Under the pieces are notes generated by a model, which was not told where the DNA came from, did no database searches, and was given only the letters and a program-made list of their open reading frames with translations. Made by a program: the position numbers and the translations under genes. Source: Fasciola hepatica (Eukaryota > Platyhelminthes > Trematoda > Plagiorchiida > Fasciolidae). Taken from it: a stretch of DNA of 64,000 nt. Below, piece by piece: positions 23,251 through 35,115 of this stretch. The DNA lies in NCBI GenBank assembly GCA_948099385.1, contig CANUEZ040000179.1:10930001-10994000 (forward strand). Direction: 5' to 3'. Within the stretch, counting starts at the first letter, position 1, and each line of letters opens with the position of its first letter.

Positions 23251-25974
23251 GTGTGTTGAATAAGATCCCGGAGCTTCGGCAGCTTGCAGTAGATAAGGAG
23301 CCTCAGATCATAGCCCTCACAGAAACCTGGCTCACCCCTGACATACTTGATGCCGAAATATCCATTCCGGGATACTTCACAATAACGTGGGACTCCAGTA
23401 GAGGTCGTGCCGGCGGGGTCATCATATACTACGATAATTCGATCCCTCCTCCCACCTTACTGACAACACCAACCTTTTCATGTATTGATTGTCTGTGGGC
23501 CGTGTTTAACCTCCCTAGGACAGATACCCCATTGCTTGGTGTTGTCTACCGTCCTCCCGCATGCAATTCAACTGACAGCATAGGTCTCATAGACTTATTA
23601 GGCTCCCTGAAAAGCTATACAGACTTCACCCATCTGTTAGTCACTGGTGACTTCAACTCTCCCAGTACAAACTGGCAAAGAGCTGATGCCCCGGATATCA
23701 CTTTCGGTAAACCCCTCCTTGATCTCGTACTGGAAAACTCATGGGTGCAGAACGTAAGAGATCCGACTAGATATCGCACAGGCCACTCCCCGTCCCTACT
23801 AGACCTGGTCATCACCAATGATCGGTTCCTAATAGATGTGGTGCATTACTTGCCGCCCCTCGGCAAAAGTGATCACATTCTCATTGGATTCGATAATATC
23901 GTGAAATGGCCTCCTCTTCCGTCAGAAACTAAAATTTTGAGATCCTTCAAAAGGACCAACTTTGACCAAGTCTGTGCATTTTTTCGCTCCCAGCTAAATT
24001 TAACTAACCCAGGTAACTCTGCGGATGAAATGGCAGAGAATCTCAGAGAGTTAATCTCCTTAGCTGATAGGCTTTTTGTCCCCAGAATTCGTCGCCCACA
24101 GACCGCTAAGCGACCCCTCCCTCGCCCCATTAGGCGCATTCTAGACGAACGCGCACGCCTCTTTGCTAGATATAAAGCCACAGGCCTTGCCCGTGATGCA
24201 GAAGACTTCAGGATCATAAGGAACATATGCAAAGACAAGATTAGGTCCTATCAGAATGCAGTCCAGCGATCTGTACTTGATCGAGCACGGACCAATATGG
24301 CATTTTTCTTTCAGTACATGCGCCGTCTAAGGGGCACAGCTCCGACGCCATTAGCTCTCAAAGATAGTGCCGGATCTCCAATCACTTCCCCTAGCCAAGT
24401 AGCCGAGGCATTCAGCTCCTACTTCCGTACAATTTTTAGCTCCATTCCCATATCATCCCACCTTACCATGCACCCGTTATCTCTGACCACCACCCTTAAC
24501 CGCGTCACTATTCCCGTTGGTGCAGTCGCTCAAGGTTTCCGACGGCTCAACCAATATTGCTCTATGGGTCCTGACCTAATCCACCCCCGTATTCTCAAGG
24601 AAGCCGCGGATACATTAGCTGCTCCTTATGCCTCACTTTTTCAGCAATGTGTTGACGATGGAGTTTTCCCCCTTAACTGGAAAAAACAGTGATCGCACCC
24701 ATCTATAAGAAGGGTAGTAAACACCTTGCTTCTAGTTACAGACCCATAAGCCTCATTAGCATCCCTATCAGAATTCTTGAGGGAATTCTTAAGAGTGAGA
24801 TTCTTTCCCATCTTCATAGAAATAAGATCCTCTCCCCGTCCCAACATGGGTTTCTTCCTGGCAGGTCATGCATCACCAATATGCTTACTGTCATGGATAG
24901 TCTAACGAAAGCCTATGATGATGGCCAGCTCTCACACGCTGTATTCATCGATTTTGCTAAGGCCTTCGATAAGGTCCCACATGCCCCTCTTCTTTATAAG
25001 CTGCAGACATACGGGATCACAGGCTCCATGTTGGCCATCCTACCGACCGCACCTTTGTGGTTAAAGTCGGGAACGTTTTGTCTCAACCCTCCCCAGTAAC
25101 AACTGGGGTCCCCCAAGGGTCGGTCTTAGGTCCTCTTCTTTTCCTGATCTATATAAACGATCTACCGACAGCCCTTCCTGTGAACATTGCCATGTACGCA
25201 GATGATGTAACCCTCTGGAGTTCAAGCGTTGAAGACCTGCAAATTGCAGTTTATGAAACAAAACGCTGGTCCGAGGATTGGAACCTCCCAGTTAATGATG
25301 ACAAATGCGTGAGCATGTCTTTCGGCAGAGAGACTGGTCACACGTTTTCCATTAATGGAGCAGCCACTCTGCCAAGGGTTGACCGACACAAGGTGCTCGG
25401 TTTCTGGTTAGATTGTAACTTATCCTTCTCTCATCATCACGAACTTGCGAGCAAGTCTGCCTTTCGAGTTCTAAACGTGATTCGAAGGTCCTTCCCGCGC
25501 ATATTTAAGGATGATTTCCCCATAATTTTCGGCACTTATATCCGACCTCTGCTGGAGTACGGTAGTCAGATAGTGCACTCTGGTCTTGTCCGAGACCGTG
25601 AGATCCTAGAAAGGGTTCAGCGGGCCTCCACCAAGGCAGTAAGTGGTCTATCCCATCTACCTTATCCCGTCCGCCTCTCACTCCTCAACCTCTATCCCCT
25701 TGACGTAAGACGCGTAAGAGGTGATCTGTTTTTGATGTTTCACCTTTTTGAAACAGGTCAAAGCGATTACTTCTTCTCCGTCTGTCCAGCCTCCTCTCTC
25801 CGTGGTCACAGCAGAAAAGTTTTCAAACCGAGGCCATGTACTTCACTAAGGATTAACTTTTTTAGCTATAGGGTTATTACCATGTGGAATGCACTTCCGG
25901 AAGATATTGTTCTCTCGCAGGACAAAACTATCTTCAAGAAAAAGCTAGACCTCTACCTGGGTCTCTCCCAATAA
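23220..25974 (+). pseudogene. LINE-B ORF2: endonuclease-RT, nearly complete, two frameshifts
   Basis: Nearly full-length ORF2 of a CR1-type LINE. The APE endonuclease is complete: YSNCLSVLNKI, IIALTETWL, GGVIIYYD, LGVVYRPP, LVTGDFNSPSTNW, SPSLLDLVITN and GKSDHILIGF (residues about 3-225). A linker and RT follow, with CSMGPDLIHPRIL. The first frameshift is at an A run near 24682 (LNWKK then VIAPIYKKG). Next come QHGFLPGRSCITNM and IDFAKAFDKVPH. A second frameshift or small deletion lies near 25040, then TTGVPQGSVLGPLLFLIYINDL and an intact YADD at 25195-25206. The C-terminus carries MWNALPEDIV and stops at 25974. All visible catalytic residues are retained. Confidence 0.88.
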
Positions 25975-26257
25975 TTCCCTTTGTCAAAAAAAACAACAAA
26001 CAAAATAGTTGTATTTTATCGCATATATGTTCATGAATGCCGCACCCCCACTCAGCTTAAGGCACTGTCCACAGTGTGACACTGAATGAGGTTATATGTA
26101 TCTTGTTTTCGCTGCCACCCCCGCCCCCCCCCGCTTCTTTTTACTCTCGTTTCAGCTCGGTGAATCCGACAGAAGATCAAAGATTTCCTAAAGAACCGGG
26201 ACAATTGGGCCCAAAGCCTCGAACCCGTGTAGTACTTCAAGACTTCAAGACTTCAAC
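25975..26257 (+). other. LINE-B 3' untranslated region and tail
   Basis: Non-coding sequence after the LINE-B stop, ending in a short tandem tail of ACTTCAAG units at 26234-26256. TGAACCT occurs both at the 5' junction of LINE-B (23010-23016) and just after this tail (26258-26264) and may be a short target duplication. Confidence 0.6.
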
Positions 26258-26790
26258 TGAACCTAGACCTATTCTCGATGGAAAGACGGCGCATTCGCGG
26301 GGATTTGATAGAAACCTTCAAGATAATGAAAGGACTGTCAGGAGTAAGTCGAGAAGACCTTTTTTCGCTGATCCCCGAGAGAGGCACAAGGGGGCATAGC
26401 CTTAGATTACAAAGGAAACACTCGAGGCTCCAAATTGGGGCGAAGTACTTCTCAAATAGAGTGGTACCCTATTGGAATAAACTCCCGGAAGAGGTCATAA
26501 ATACCACAACAGTGAAGGCCTTTAAGAAAGCACTAGACCTATGTTGGGTGGCGGTATACCCCGAGTTATGCTAAGCAGCTTTTAGGGTCAGATGCAATTT
26601 ACGTATTGTTTCCACCTTACTCTGCCAGGGCTGATACTGCACAAAATTTCTGCCTTTCAGAAAAAGAAAATCACGCAGTGTTGGGAGCTACGGAAACGCG
26701 CCGACAACACAACTATCTGGACGCACGATTGGCTCTAGCCACACCAAGTCCTGTGCAAACTGAACTGAACTGAACTGAACAATCGGAGCC
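26258..26790 (+). mobile_element. Second LINE-A 3' end with intact stop and tail
   Basis: A copy of the last ~100 codons and the 3' untranslated region of LINE-A (26278-26574 matches 22536-22830). It keeps the TAA stop that is mutated to CAA in the upstream copy. It continues past the point where the upstream copy is cut and ends in a TGAAC tandem tail (26759-26780). It is either an independent 5'-truncated insertion or the far side of a long duplication around LINE-B. The two copies differ at several positions. Confidence 0.78.
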
Positions 26791-26970
26791 GCTGCGTTAC
26801 CCCAGTGGGGCCGTCGTGTTTCACTCCTCAAACCTCGCTGAGTTTGAGATCTTAGATTTTTAGAACTCACATCTCGTGCCACCCCCCCCCCACATTTTAT
26901 GTGAATTTTCATATGTATTAGCGTGAATCAATAATTATTGTTATATGTAAGGTTCAGGCCGGATTATTAG

Positions 26971-27032
26971 TGTTTAACTATGGGAAAGGAACGGCAAATT
27001 ATAATTTGCCGTTCCTTTTCCATAGTTAAACA
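26971..27032. repeat. Near-perfect 30-bp hairpin
   Basis: Inverted repeat with two 30-base arms (26971-27000 and 27003-27032), a 2-base centre and one mismatch. The arms carry GTTTAACTATGGGAAAGG and its complement. Directly after it the string CATAGTTAAAC is repeated (27031-27041). No known element boundary coincides with it. It could be a miniature foldback element, a hairpin RNA or a replication-slip product. Confidence 0.85.
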
Positions 27033-27041
27033 TAGTTAAAC

Positions 27042-27540
27042 GTACTATTGTATGTCTAAGCAGACGATTTAAAAAAGAATATCGGATCTCGTCATTTTGC
27101 TCACCGTCCCCTGGGTGTCCGTTTTGTTTCATTGGTAGTCACTCCGTGGTGCTATCAGGGGGCCATCAAAGGGACATTCATGCTGCCTGTTTACCACGTG
27201 GTAAACTGCGAAGGTTGAGTAAAATAGTAAGGTATCGGAAATGGTTGGAGAGTTCGGCGCATGTTGGCTGTGAGTTAAAGATGTATTGGAAGTGGACGCA
27301 CATCAGGAGAGAGACAGCGGGATGATGATGAAGCGGATGAATATAGGAATGCTCAGGGAAGGTAGGTCAGATGGTTTAGAACCACAGGTAAATCGTGATG
27401 ATGGCAGCAGATACTGTCATCGATTTTAAAAAGAAGTTGGGCCTCGCGTGGACACAAGTATTTTCGGAGTGCCAGTGGGAGAGCGGATAGCAATAATAGA
27501 ACTTCCATCTCGAGTTCTTTCTTCCCGTCTACTTTTCTTT
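27042..27540. other. Unassigned stretch after the hairpin
   Basis: About 500 bases with no coding signal I can support. A G-rich, AT-poor plus strand begins near 27220. Confidence 0.5.
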
Positions 27541-29970
27541 CTTCTTCTCCCCATTATTAATATCATTATTCATTATTATTGCTGCTATTATCATTATCAC
27601 TATTTTCCCCTTTAATTATTTACTTCTTCCTACCCATTGATCTTCGTCCACACTTCCTTGAGGCCTCTTAATCCCTCCACTCACCCTTTTTTACAAGAGG
27701 ACTAATTATCGGGTGACTAGCTTTTGCATGACGAGTGAACTTGCGGGTTTCGGAGGCCTCACCTTATCGAAATGTTGCCTTTACTGCCCTTTCCGAAGGC
27801 GACCCGTCAAGTTTCACGTTACTGTACTTCCATCAACAGACAAACAAGGATTCGAAGAAGTCGAAGCCCGGTGAGACGCAGGGGCTCACACGGGCAAGAA
27901 ACTGGTCTAACATTAGCGTCGGCCGCCATTCCTGTGCTCTGATTGGATTTGATTTGATGTCATTTCCTTTGACAGGTGAAGCTTGGCGAATCAACAGAGA
28001 AAGAACAAAGGAAACGACCAAACTGGGGGCACAAACAATGATGGTTGCGATGGACAGAATACAAAGAGGGGATTACGAAGAAACTTTTTTGGATAAAGCA
28101 GGCGAGAGTATACAGAACATTTCATTCCAGTGCACGTGTGTTGCGTGATGACGGTCACTGAACGGAGAAGAAGCGTCAGGAAAAGAACGCACATTAGGAA
28201 AAAGGCATCAGGATAATAGCGAAGAAAGTATCCAACGAATAGCTGGGGAACGCAAAGTAAATATGGAGCATAAACTGTTAGCGTGGAGAGTGAAACAAAC
28301 TTGGGTGCAAAAATGCTGCAATAGCAGTGGTGAGTCGTATAGAAAAAGAGGCGAAAGTAGGAGTGGTCAGAGGAGGCTGGTAGAAGTAGATCTGGAGTTT
28401 TACAATTACGTAGGAAAGTCACTATATATTTTTTCCTTTGATGGGTAGAACTTTGTGAATCAGCAGAAAAAAAGTAGAAGGGCAGACCAACCAGTGCAGT
28501 ACAAACGATGACAGCTACAGTAGACAACATGTAAAGGAGGGAAGATGGAAAAATGGTTGGATGAAGCAGGTAAGAGTCTACCAATTAATTCATTTTAATG
28601 CATCAGTATCATGCAGTGACGATCAAAGGAGGGAACAGCAGAGTCAGGATAAGTGCACCTGTGACGAAGCAGTGAGGAAGGAAAAATATAGTTGACAGAG
28701 CCCGGACAATGGATCTGGAGCGTGGTGTGGTATGCCCTCAAGCAATTGGAAAAATGGAGTGGGCTGAAGCACTGCGAACAATGCACAGGTTGAAAGCAGG
28801 CTACTGAGAGATTGACAGAACCCAGCAACGAGTACTTGGTTCAGATGAATATCGATATTAAATGTGGCTTTAGAAGATGAAAAGGTGAAGAAGATAAGTC
28901 CTGACGTGATGGGCCTGATCGCGGATGGGACTGGTGGATACTAGCGTGAGACATTAAAAGAGAAGACGGCGAGGGACATACCAGGGGGTTAGACAGTGCG
29001 AATATAAGAACGCCATCAATAAGAAATGTGAACAAATGGTGCTGCCTGCGGATTTGCGATATCAAGTGAGTAAGACAGACATGGGTAGGAGAGAAAAACA
29101 ATAAATCTGGGTGTGGACAAGGTTAGCGAAGAGACATCATGCAGCAACAACTATCACGATAAGAAACGATAGAAATACCAAAAAAATGGGTAGGTGTACA
29201 TACAATATCAATGCAACGACGATCGGAAGAGGTAAGATCGGTGATAAAATAGCAGAACCATGGTAGCATAGGCGCATAATACGCAACCGGCTCTAGTGGA
29301 TGAGGTTTACCGTGTGCTAGGCAGCCAACCTGAAAATCACTTCATATAGTAAACACAGAAGGCGCCGTCCACCAGTCTAATAGCGCCCTCACATAGATGT
29401 AGACTTCCTGCAGGCTCGATGTAAACCAGCCAGTGTGGTGGATCTAACCATGACCCGCACCGTTGGAATAGGTACCGGTGAATGTTGATTGGTTTACATG
29501 GGGTGCACAATACAGGAGGTGAAACTGTACTGTTCTATAACGAGTGGCCAGATCGTGAAAGATCCTGGAGAACAGAGCCAGATGAGCCAATAATTGAGTG
29601 ACGGGCATACAGCAAATTGATCTTCGGATACAAGAAACAGGGCAGAAGCCGAAGCGAAGCGAAGAGTAGCAGAATAACGGGAGATTTCGGACGCATAGAC
29701 AGCGAACCGCAAAACGAAAACAAATAAAACGCAGTCTGGGAGATTGCCAGCCGAGAAACAGTGACTAGCCACAACAGCAGAGCAAGGAATCTTCTGCGCA
29801 GTGGATCCCTAGAAGTATTCAGGAAAGAGTATGATACAGGATAGTAGAAGGACATGAACCAGGCCACGAGTGAAGGGTATATAAAGTGGGACCTTCTAGT
29901 CGTTTTAATGGGAAGAATGCTGCGAGATAAGAGGGAGGAATTAGGGTTATTCTAGGATTTGGCTGTAAAG
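27541..29970 (-). other. Probable long 3' region of minus-strand LINE-C relative
   Basis: About 2.4 kb with no gene. The minus strand is pyrimidine-rich, matching the composition of the LINE-C 3' region at 18039-20897 and lying in the same position after a LINE C-terminus (29972). It contains a diverged internal tandem duplication: the segment around 27975-28110 (ACAAACAATGATGGTTGCGA...) is echoed at 28455-28590 (ACAAACGATGACAGCTACA...), about 480 bp apart. An ATT-rich stretch at 27548-27615 may be the tail. Assignment is by context and composition. Confidence 0.45.
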
Positions 29971-29971
29971 A

Positions 29972-30935
29972 TTAGAACGTGAGTGAAAGGGTACGGAAGT
30001 ACGTATAATAATGGAGAAAAGAGATTAGTGTGAAGCCTCTCTCAAATGCTAAATTAACGGAGATGATTTCACTGGGTAACAACGTAGCATTACGAACAGC
30101 TAAGTGGATCGGTAGTGCACGTTTGGAAGTTTGCAACGAGAGGTTACGTATACTGAGGGATAGTTTATTCCAGATCCTGGCATAGACAGTCAAGAGGAAC
30201 CGGGACCTTAATTCGAGACTGGATAGTGGCAGGGGGAGAAGAAATGTGCGTTTTCGAAGGGGATAGAAGCACGGGGCGGTGAAAGAAATATAGTTGGAAG
30301 TATATGCTTGGTGGTAGGTTATCTTAAAGAGAACAATTAAGCTTGGCCTCAATCGGCGAAACCATAAAGGTCCAACGCGAACGAGTTCACAGCATTGGTA
30401 GTAAGTTGAGGGTATATGTAGACCCAGGATCATTTTGATGAAGACACGGTGGACATTCTCAAGGGCTATAATGGAGGCGCGCGGCTAGTGGGCAGAGTTA
30501 AGCGAGCATTACTCTAACAGTGCTCTTACATGAAAGAGATACATGGGTAGATGGCTTTCAGGTAGTAATAAGTATCGATGGATCGGACCTAGGCCTTGCG
30601 TGGCCTTGGCAATTTGGAGTGACGCTTGTTCTGAGAAGCCGAGGAAGCGCGAATAATGTATCCCGAGTCCTTTGACGGTGACATTGATGTGGAGGCGACG
30701 GTCACCAATGAAAATTTGATCAGGCGGTAAGGTCTATTTGAAAGGCAGGATGAAATGTTCGTCTGCAGAGGACTTCATGTCCCATGATGAACAACTGTTG
30801 AGAGAAGATAGAACGTCGGAAATATTGCACAGGGTTGAAGATAAGTGGTTAGGGTGGGACAGGTACGCTATTTCAATATCATCGGCAAAGGGTAATGGGC
30901 TGCCGTAAAAAATACTGGGGAAGGTGTCGTTTCCA
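29972..30935 (-). pseudogene. LINE-C-like RT/C-terminal fragment, minus strand
   Basis: 5'-truncated CR1-type LINE on the minus strand. The RT palm fragment reads MCGNDTFPSIFYGSPLPFADD (about 30935-30860), equivalent to INDMFPTILNGTPFLFADD in LINE-C, followed by HPNHLSSTLCNISDVLSSL. After frame changes (30440-30730) the C-terminus (30433-29972) shows RRLRPSLIVLFK and VYARIWNKLSLSIRNLS, matching the RIWNKLPL signature of LINE-C. It stops at 29972. Confidence 0.75.
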
Positions 30936-30954
30936 CACATAGGGGACGGAAGTT

Positions 30955-33425
30955 CTGTTCTGTTCAGATAACCATTACCTATGGACTGGATGCGGTGGCT
31001 TTGGTTGCTATCTCCTCGCGGAAGTCCCAAAAGAAAATAATGAACAAGGGATGAGTATGAAAGGAGTAAGAGAACTACAATAATTCAATTCAGTGGATGA
31101 AGAAACTTTGGATGCGAGAGCGCCACTGGTCGCCACCTCTAGCCATATCCCCCAACGTATCTAACCATTGAGTGGGAGGGTCTCTTGGACCCCATCCACG
31201 AAGTCTAACGTGCCCTACGTGGCCAAGTCCACTAGTTAGGCTTTTCATACCTTTCTTCCATGTCATGGACTGACCACCCTTACTCATTTTCCAACGGGTA
31301 CCCGCCTTAGAAAACACAGCACGCCGAGGGATCCTGTCAGGGGACATGCGCAACACATGTCCCAACCATCTTAACCAGGTGGACTTAAGTGTTTCATTTA
31401 ATGATTTGATCCTTCAACCTAAGACTTTCCGCCGAATCTCAGCATTGCTCACACGGTGTTCCCACCAAATTCGAGCAATACTACGAAAACATCGGTGTTC
31501 AAATACCGACAATCTTCATGTATCCCCACCCGTAGTGACCATGTTTCTGAACCATGCAGAAGCACGGGCCTGACTGCTATAGCGTAAACTCTACCCTTGA
31601 TAGGTAAACTGATGTCATGTCGATGCCACAGATGACTCAGATTGGCAAATGCCAAGTGAGCCTTCTGTATACACAGAGCCACTTCATCCGATATCCGACC
31701 TCCAGGTGTAATGCGGCTCCCCAGATAACAGAATTTGTCTACCACGTTTATAGTCTCCCCAGACACTGGAAGGTTTGGCGTTGGACCAACCCAATCCTGC
31801 AACGGCATCTTGCACTTTGAAGGTGCAAAACATACCGAACATTGCTACGCAATCCATCATGCTCTACAAAAGCTTGCGGCTTGCCAGGATTTTTACTTAC
31901 AAGAACTATTTCGTCCGTACATTCAAAGTCTGACACTTTTCCACCCAGGAAAAGCCCAATAGCATTATCTTCACCTGACAAAAGCGCGGCCTCCGGGACC
32001 GTATCAATCAGGAAACTAAGGAGAAAAGGAGAAAGAGGGCAACCCTGACGTACACCACTCCTCGTGGTGAACTTGAATGACAGCACCGTTAGACGGAGTC
32101 GACTTCGGCTATTAATGTAAAGGGATTTTATGGTGGAAATAAATTTTTCTGGTACACCCTTCAGCAAGAGGCAGCTCCAGAGAACCATGCGGTCGACTGA
32201 GTCAAAGACCGCTTTAAGATCAAGAAAAACGGAAATAGTGGGCCTACGAAAGTAGTGTCTATGTTCTAAACATTTTCGAAGAATGAAGATGTGATCAATA
32301 CAACTTCGACTAGGTCGAAACCCAGTTTGATTCCCACGCTAGCATTGTTCACGAGCGTTAGACAAACGGTGGAGAATAATACCAGCAAGCAGTTTGGATG
32401 CGATGCTAATCAGACTTATTCCCCCGTGGTTTTCACAGAAGGACCTGTCACCTTTCTTATGAATCGGTATGATTACCGATTCACACCAACTCTTTGGAAC
32501 TTGTCTGTTCTCCCATATCAAACCGATAAGTTTTTTCAACCTCAGTAAAAGTGCTGGATCATTGTCTTTGAAAACAGACGGAGACAACTCATCCAGCCCG
32601 GCAGCCTTATGTCGTTTAGGACTTCTTATCTCACAGAGAACCTCCGGTTCTGATGGGGGATTGGTATCTACAACAAGAGCTGTACCCATTGCGCTAGTGA
32701 GCAAACCTGAAGAGGATACAGGCCAATCAAGACTGCTTCCCGAAATGCTCCGTCCAGCGAATTAAACGACGCTCCTGAGTGTGAATCAGTGAGCCGTTCG
32801 CCTCTTTGATCAATTCGCTAATGTCCGGTTTACGTGGACCGGTTTGTCTAATCAGACGGAAAAGGTTGCGGCTGCTGCCAATTGCCACAGCTTTTTCCAT
32901 CTCCCCACACTTCGCAATCCACCACGGCTCACCATCATTTCTTAGGCTCCGAATCAGTTGGCGTTTAAGACATCTCCGCACCTCATCGTATCTGGCATCC
33001 AGAGGAGTCGGTCTGCGCACATCTAACAGTGCAACTGAGGATGCAGATATCCATCGTTCCTGTGTGTGTCTGGTTGTTGGACCTTGGGTGACATCATAGC
33101 CGCACGTAGAGCCTGTTTGATCTATGTCCATCGGTCTTCTGGATCCTGAGCATTTGACTGCATCGACTACCTGGTGGATGGCTTTTTTCGGAACGCAGAT
33201 CGCTGGTTATCGTCCAGTAGGAACTGTGGGGGATGGTTCGCTTTGGCGTTGTTTCGGCCACTGACGAGGCACAAGTTGAAGTGCGCACGAACAAGAGCGT
33301 GATCAGTGTCTACAGACGTGAACCAGAATGATCGACACTCTTGAATTGATTCGCGCCAGTGGTAACGGACGGCAATATGGTCTATCTTAGTCCAACGCTG
33401 TGAAGGCACGGGGGACAGAAGTAAG
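30955..33425 (-). pseudogene. RTE-type LINE (RTE-B), minus strand, 5'-truncated
   Basis: RTE-clade non-LTR element. It begins inside the endonuclease (KIDHIAVRYHWRESIQECRSFWFTSVDTDHALVRAHF, 33390-33280). The linker reads RWISASSVALL, LFRLIRQTGPRKPDISELI and RRLIRWTEHF. RT starts near 32700 with KAAGLDELSPSVFK and VIIPIHKKGDRSFCENHGGISLI, then FLDLKAVFDSVDR and SGVRQGCPLSPFLL. The catalytic box is degenerate (CTDE where YADD is expected, near 31930). The C-terminal domain ends WLGHVLRMSPDRIPRR and LRGWGPRDPPTQ (31365-31090). The 3' untranslated part (to about 30955) ends in an AACAG-like tail. Multiple frameshifts and stops are present. An almost identical inverted copy lies at 54441-56205. 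Confidence 0.82.
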
Positions 33426-33985
33426 CCGAAGATGCTAACTGGGGTATCTTCACTTCATCTTTTCCCGGGAAGCTTCAGCCAAAATCTGCAATTCTTCGGC
33501 GGAGACTCACAGACCTCAGTTACAACCCATTATTCTTCAGCTGGCTATCAAATGCTTCACCGCAATTGGGTCGGGGAAGGTTTAGACGATGCACCTATAT
33601 CGTCGAGCCAAGTGGCACGACCGTTACGACTATTGCGATTTCAGTGATAGAAAGGGAGTCAAATGTCGTAAAACAAATGAACTGATGACAGCGATAGCAG
33701 CGTACTTGCGACAACTGTGTGTTTTACCCTGGGACTCTCAATATATTCACTTATTTGAACGTATGAGTAAGCAATCCTCAATTTGTTTTTATTACATTTG
33801 GTCTTGGTCTTTGCCACCGACTTAGAATGCAAAACAAAGTACTGTTTGCTACATTGCAAATTGTTACTTACAGAACTGCGTTTTGTGAAGTTTTACCCTT
33901 GCATGGGAAGACTCCTTGTCGACTGATTTATGTTTCGTATGGGAGTAGTAAGGTGATATAACTAGACCGCGACCGCCTGTGGTAC
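33426..33985. other. Unassigned stretch
   Basis: About 560 bases between the RTE-B 5' truncation point and the mariner-like remnant. I see no coding signal. Confidence 0.5.
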
Positions 33986-33989
33986 TGTT

Positions 33990-34560
33990 CGCCGTACTCT
34001 ACCTGGCACTGTACACATCTCTTAACAATATAGACAGCGTTAAATGCATGTATAAAACAGTCATAAAGCTTCACCAGCGCGGAAGATCGATCGAATGTGC
34101 AGGAAGAGGAAATGATTTGAAGGACATTACGAAGCACCTCGGCATTAAGATTAAGACATGCGTACCATCGCTGCTGATCGGGAAACAACATTCACACCTG
34201 GATCCTACAGGACGATGTTCGACAGAGATTATTTCGAGCATTTGTGTGGTGAGGTGGACGAAAACCCCAAAAGCACATCGAAACAGTTAAAAGTGGGGAT
34301 GGAAAAAGTATCTCCAACCACAACAGCTAGCAGGTTATTCATTGATCGGTTGCTGGATGGGAATTACCCATTGGTCAAGAAGTCGACTATCCAACCAGTA
34401 AAACGAAACTCAGACGCAATCAAATCTGATCGAATAGAATCTGCCGATTGGCTGCAACGATCAATTACCGCAACTTTGCGGTCGTAATTTGATGAAACCA
34501 ACTGCATTATATGGTGCTTTTGTAGATGTAAGCGCTCAGGAGTAGGTAGTAATGCCATCT
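33990..34560 (+). pseudogene. Tc1/mariner-like transposase, N-terminal remnant
   Basis: Broken transposase. A first helix-turn-helix-like part reads VIKLHQRGRSIE...DLKDITKHLGIKIKT (about 34057-34155). After a frameshift near 34155 the frame continues FDRDYFEHLCGEVDENPKSTSKQLK and TTTASRLFIDRLLDG, the second DNA-binding part typical of Tc1/mariner enzymes. After ADWLQRSITATLRS and a TAA at 34485-34487 the same frame gives FDETNCIIWCFCRCKRSGVGSNA. That resembles the first catalytic Asp block (F-x-DET) of the DDE/D domain, with Asp at 34491-34493. Nothing after about 34560 matches, so the rest of the catalytic domain is missing. No terminal repeats were identified. Confidence 0.6.
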
Positions 34561-34606
34561 GTAGATCACTGTCAATTAAAAACCTAACTTCAACATATTA
34601 ACGTGT

Positions 34607-35115
34607 TTATCTGTCGCCAGTATCAGTCTTCAGAAAAGCTATTCTTAGCGCTAGGCACGCCTGCTGACCGGCTTGCGTGACAGTATGCACATTAAAGCAG
34701 CCGAGATTCAGGGGCTGACGAGGCTTGAGAAGATGAGCTACAAGACAGAGGATTATTCCCGACACTTTTTGACAATAAACCATTGCGAGTATCGGGCGTG
34801 TTATCAGTGGGAGCATCATGGGTGAATAGAGGGGGCAAAGAGAAGTGGTTGGGGACAAGACAAGGGTTGGATAAGAGCGAGGGAACTCTGAGCAGTAGCC
34901 CGCTTATTACTACCCACCCCGCTCGATGCAATGGGCAGTGCGGTCCTGATTATGCTGCGTGATGTCCAATGCAGTATGGAATCCTTTCTATTCGTGCAGT
35001 TCATGGGAGATGTTGGACGGGTACTGCGAGGGTGTCCAGCTGCAAAGCAGGAGAACGATTGGGGTTCTCAGTCAGAGCCTTTAGTACCAACGAAAACCTA
35101 TCCCCAAGACAGCGG
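34607..35115 (-). pseudogene. RTE-B 5' end fragment, minus strand, head to head with next
   Basis: Minus-strand copy of the RTE 5' leader and endonuclease start. 35115-34900 is the reverse complement of 40030-40235. It then codes LLKPRQPLNLGCFNVHTVTQAGQQACL (about 34735-34660), matching the endonuclease start of the plus-strand copies. It stops matching at about 34607. At its 5' end it abuts a plus-strand copy near 35112, giving a head-to-head junction of two RTE 5' ends. Confidence 0.72.

Noticed and set aside
27735..28148. 137-codon plus-strand ORF
   Set aside because: It lies antisense to the presumed 3' region of a minus-strand LINE, overlaps the diverged tandem duplication and shows no family motif.
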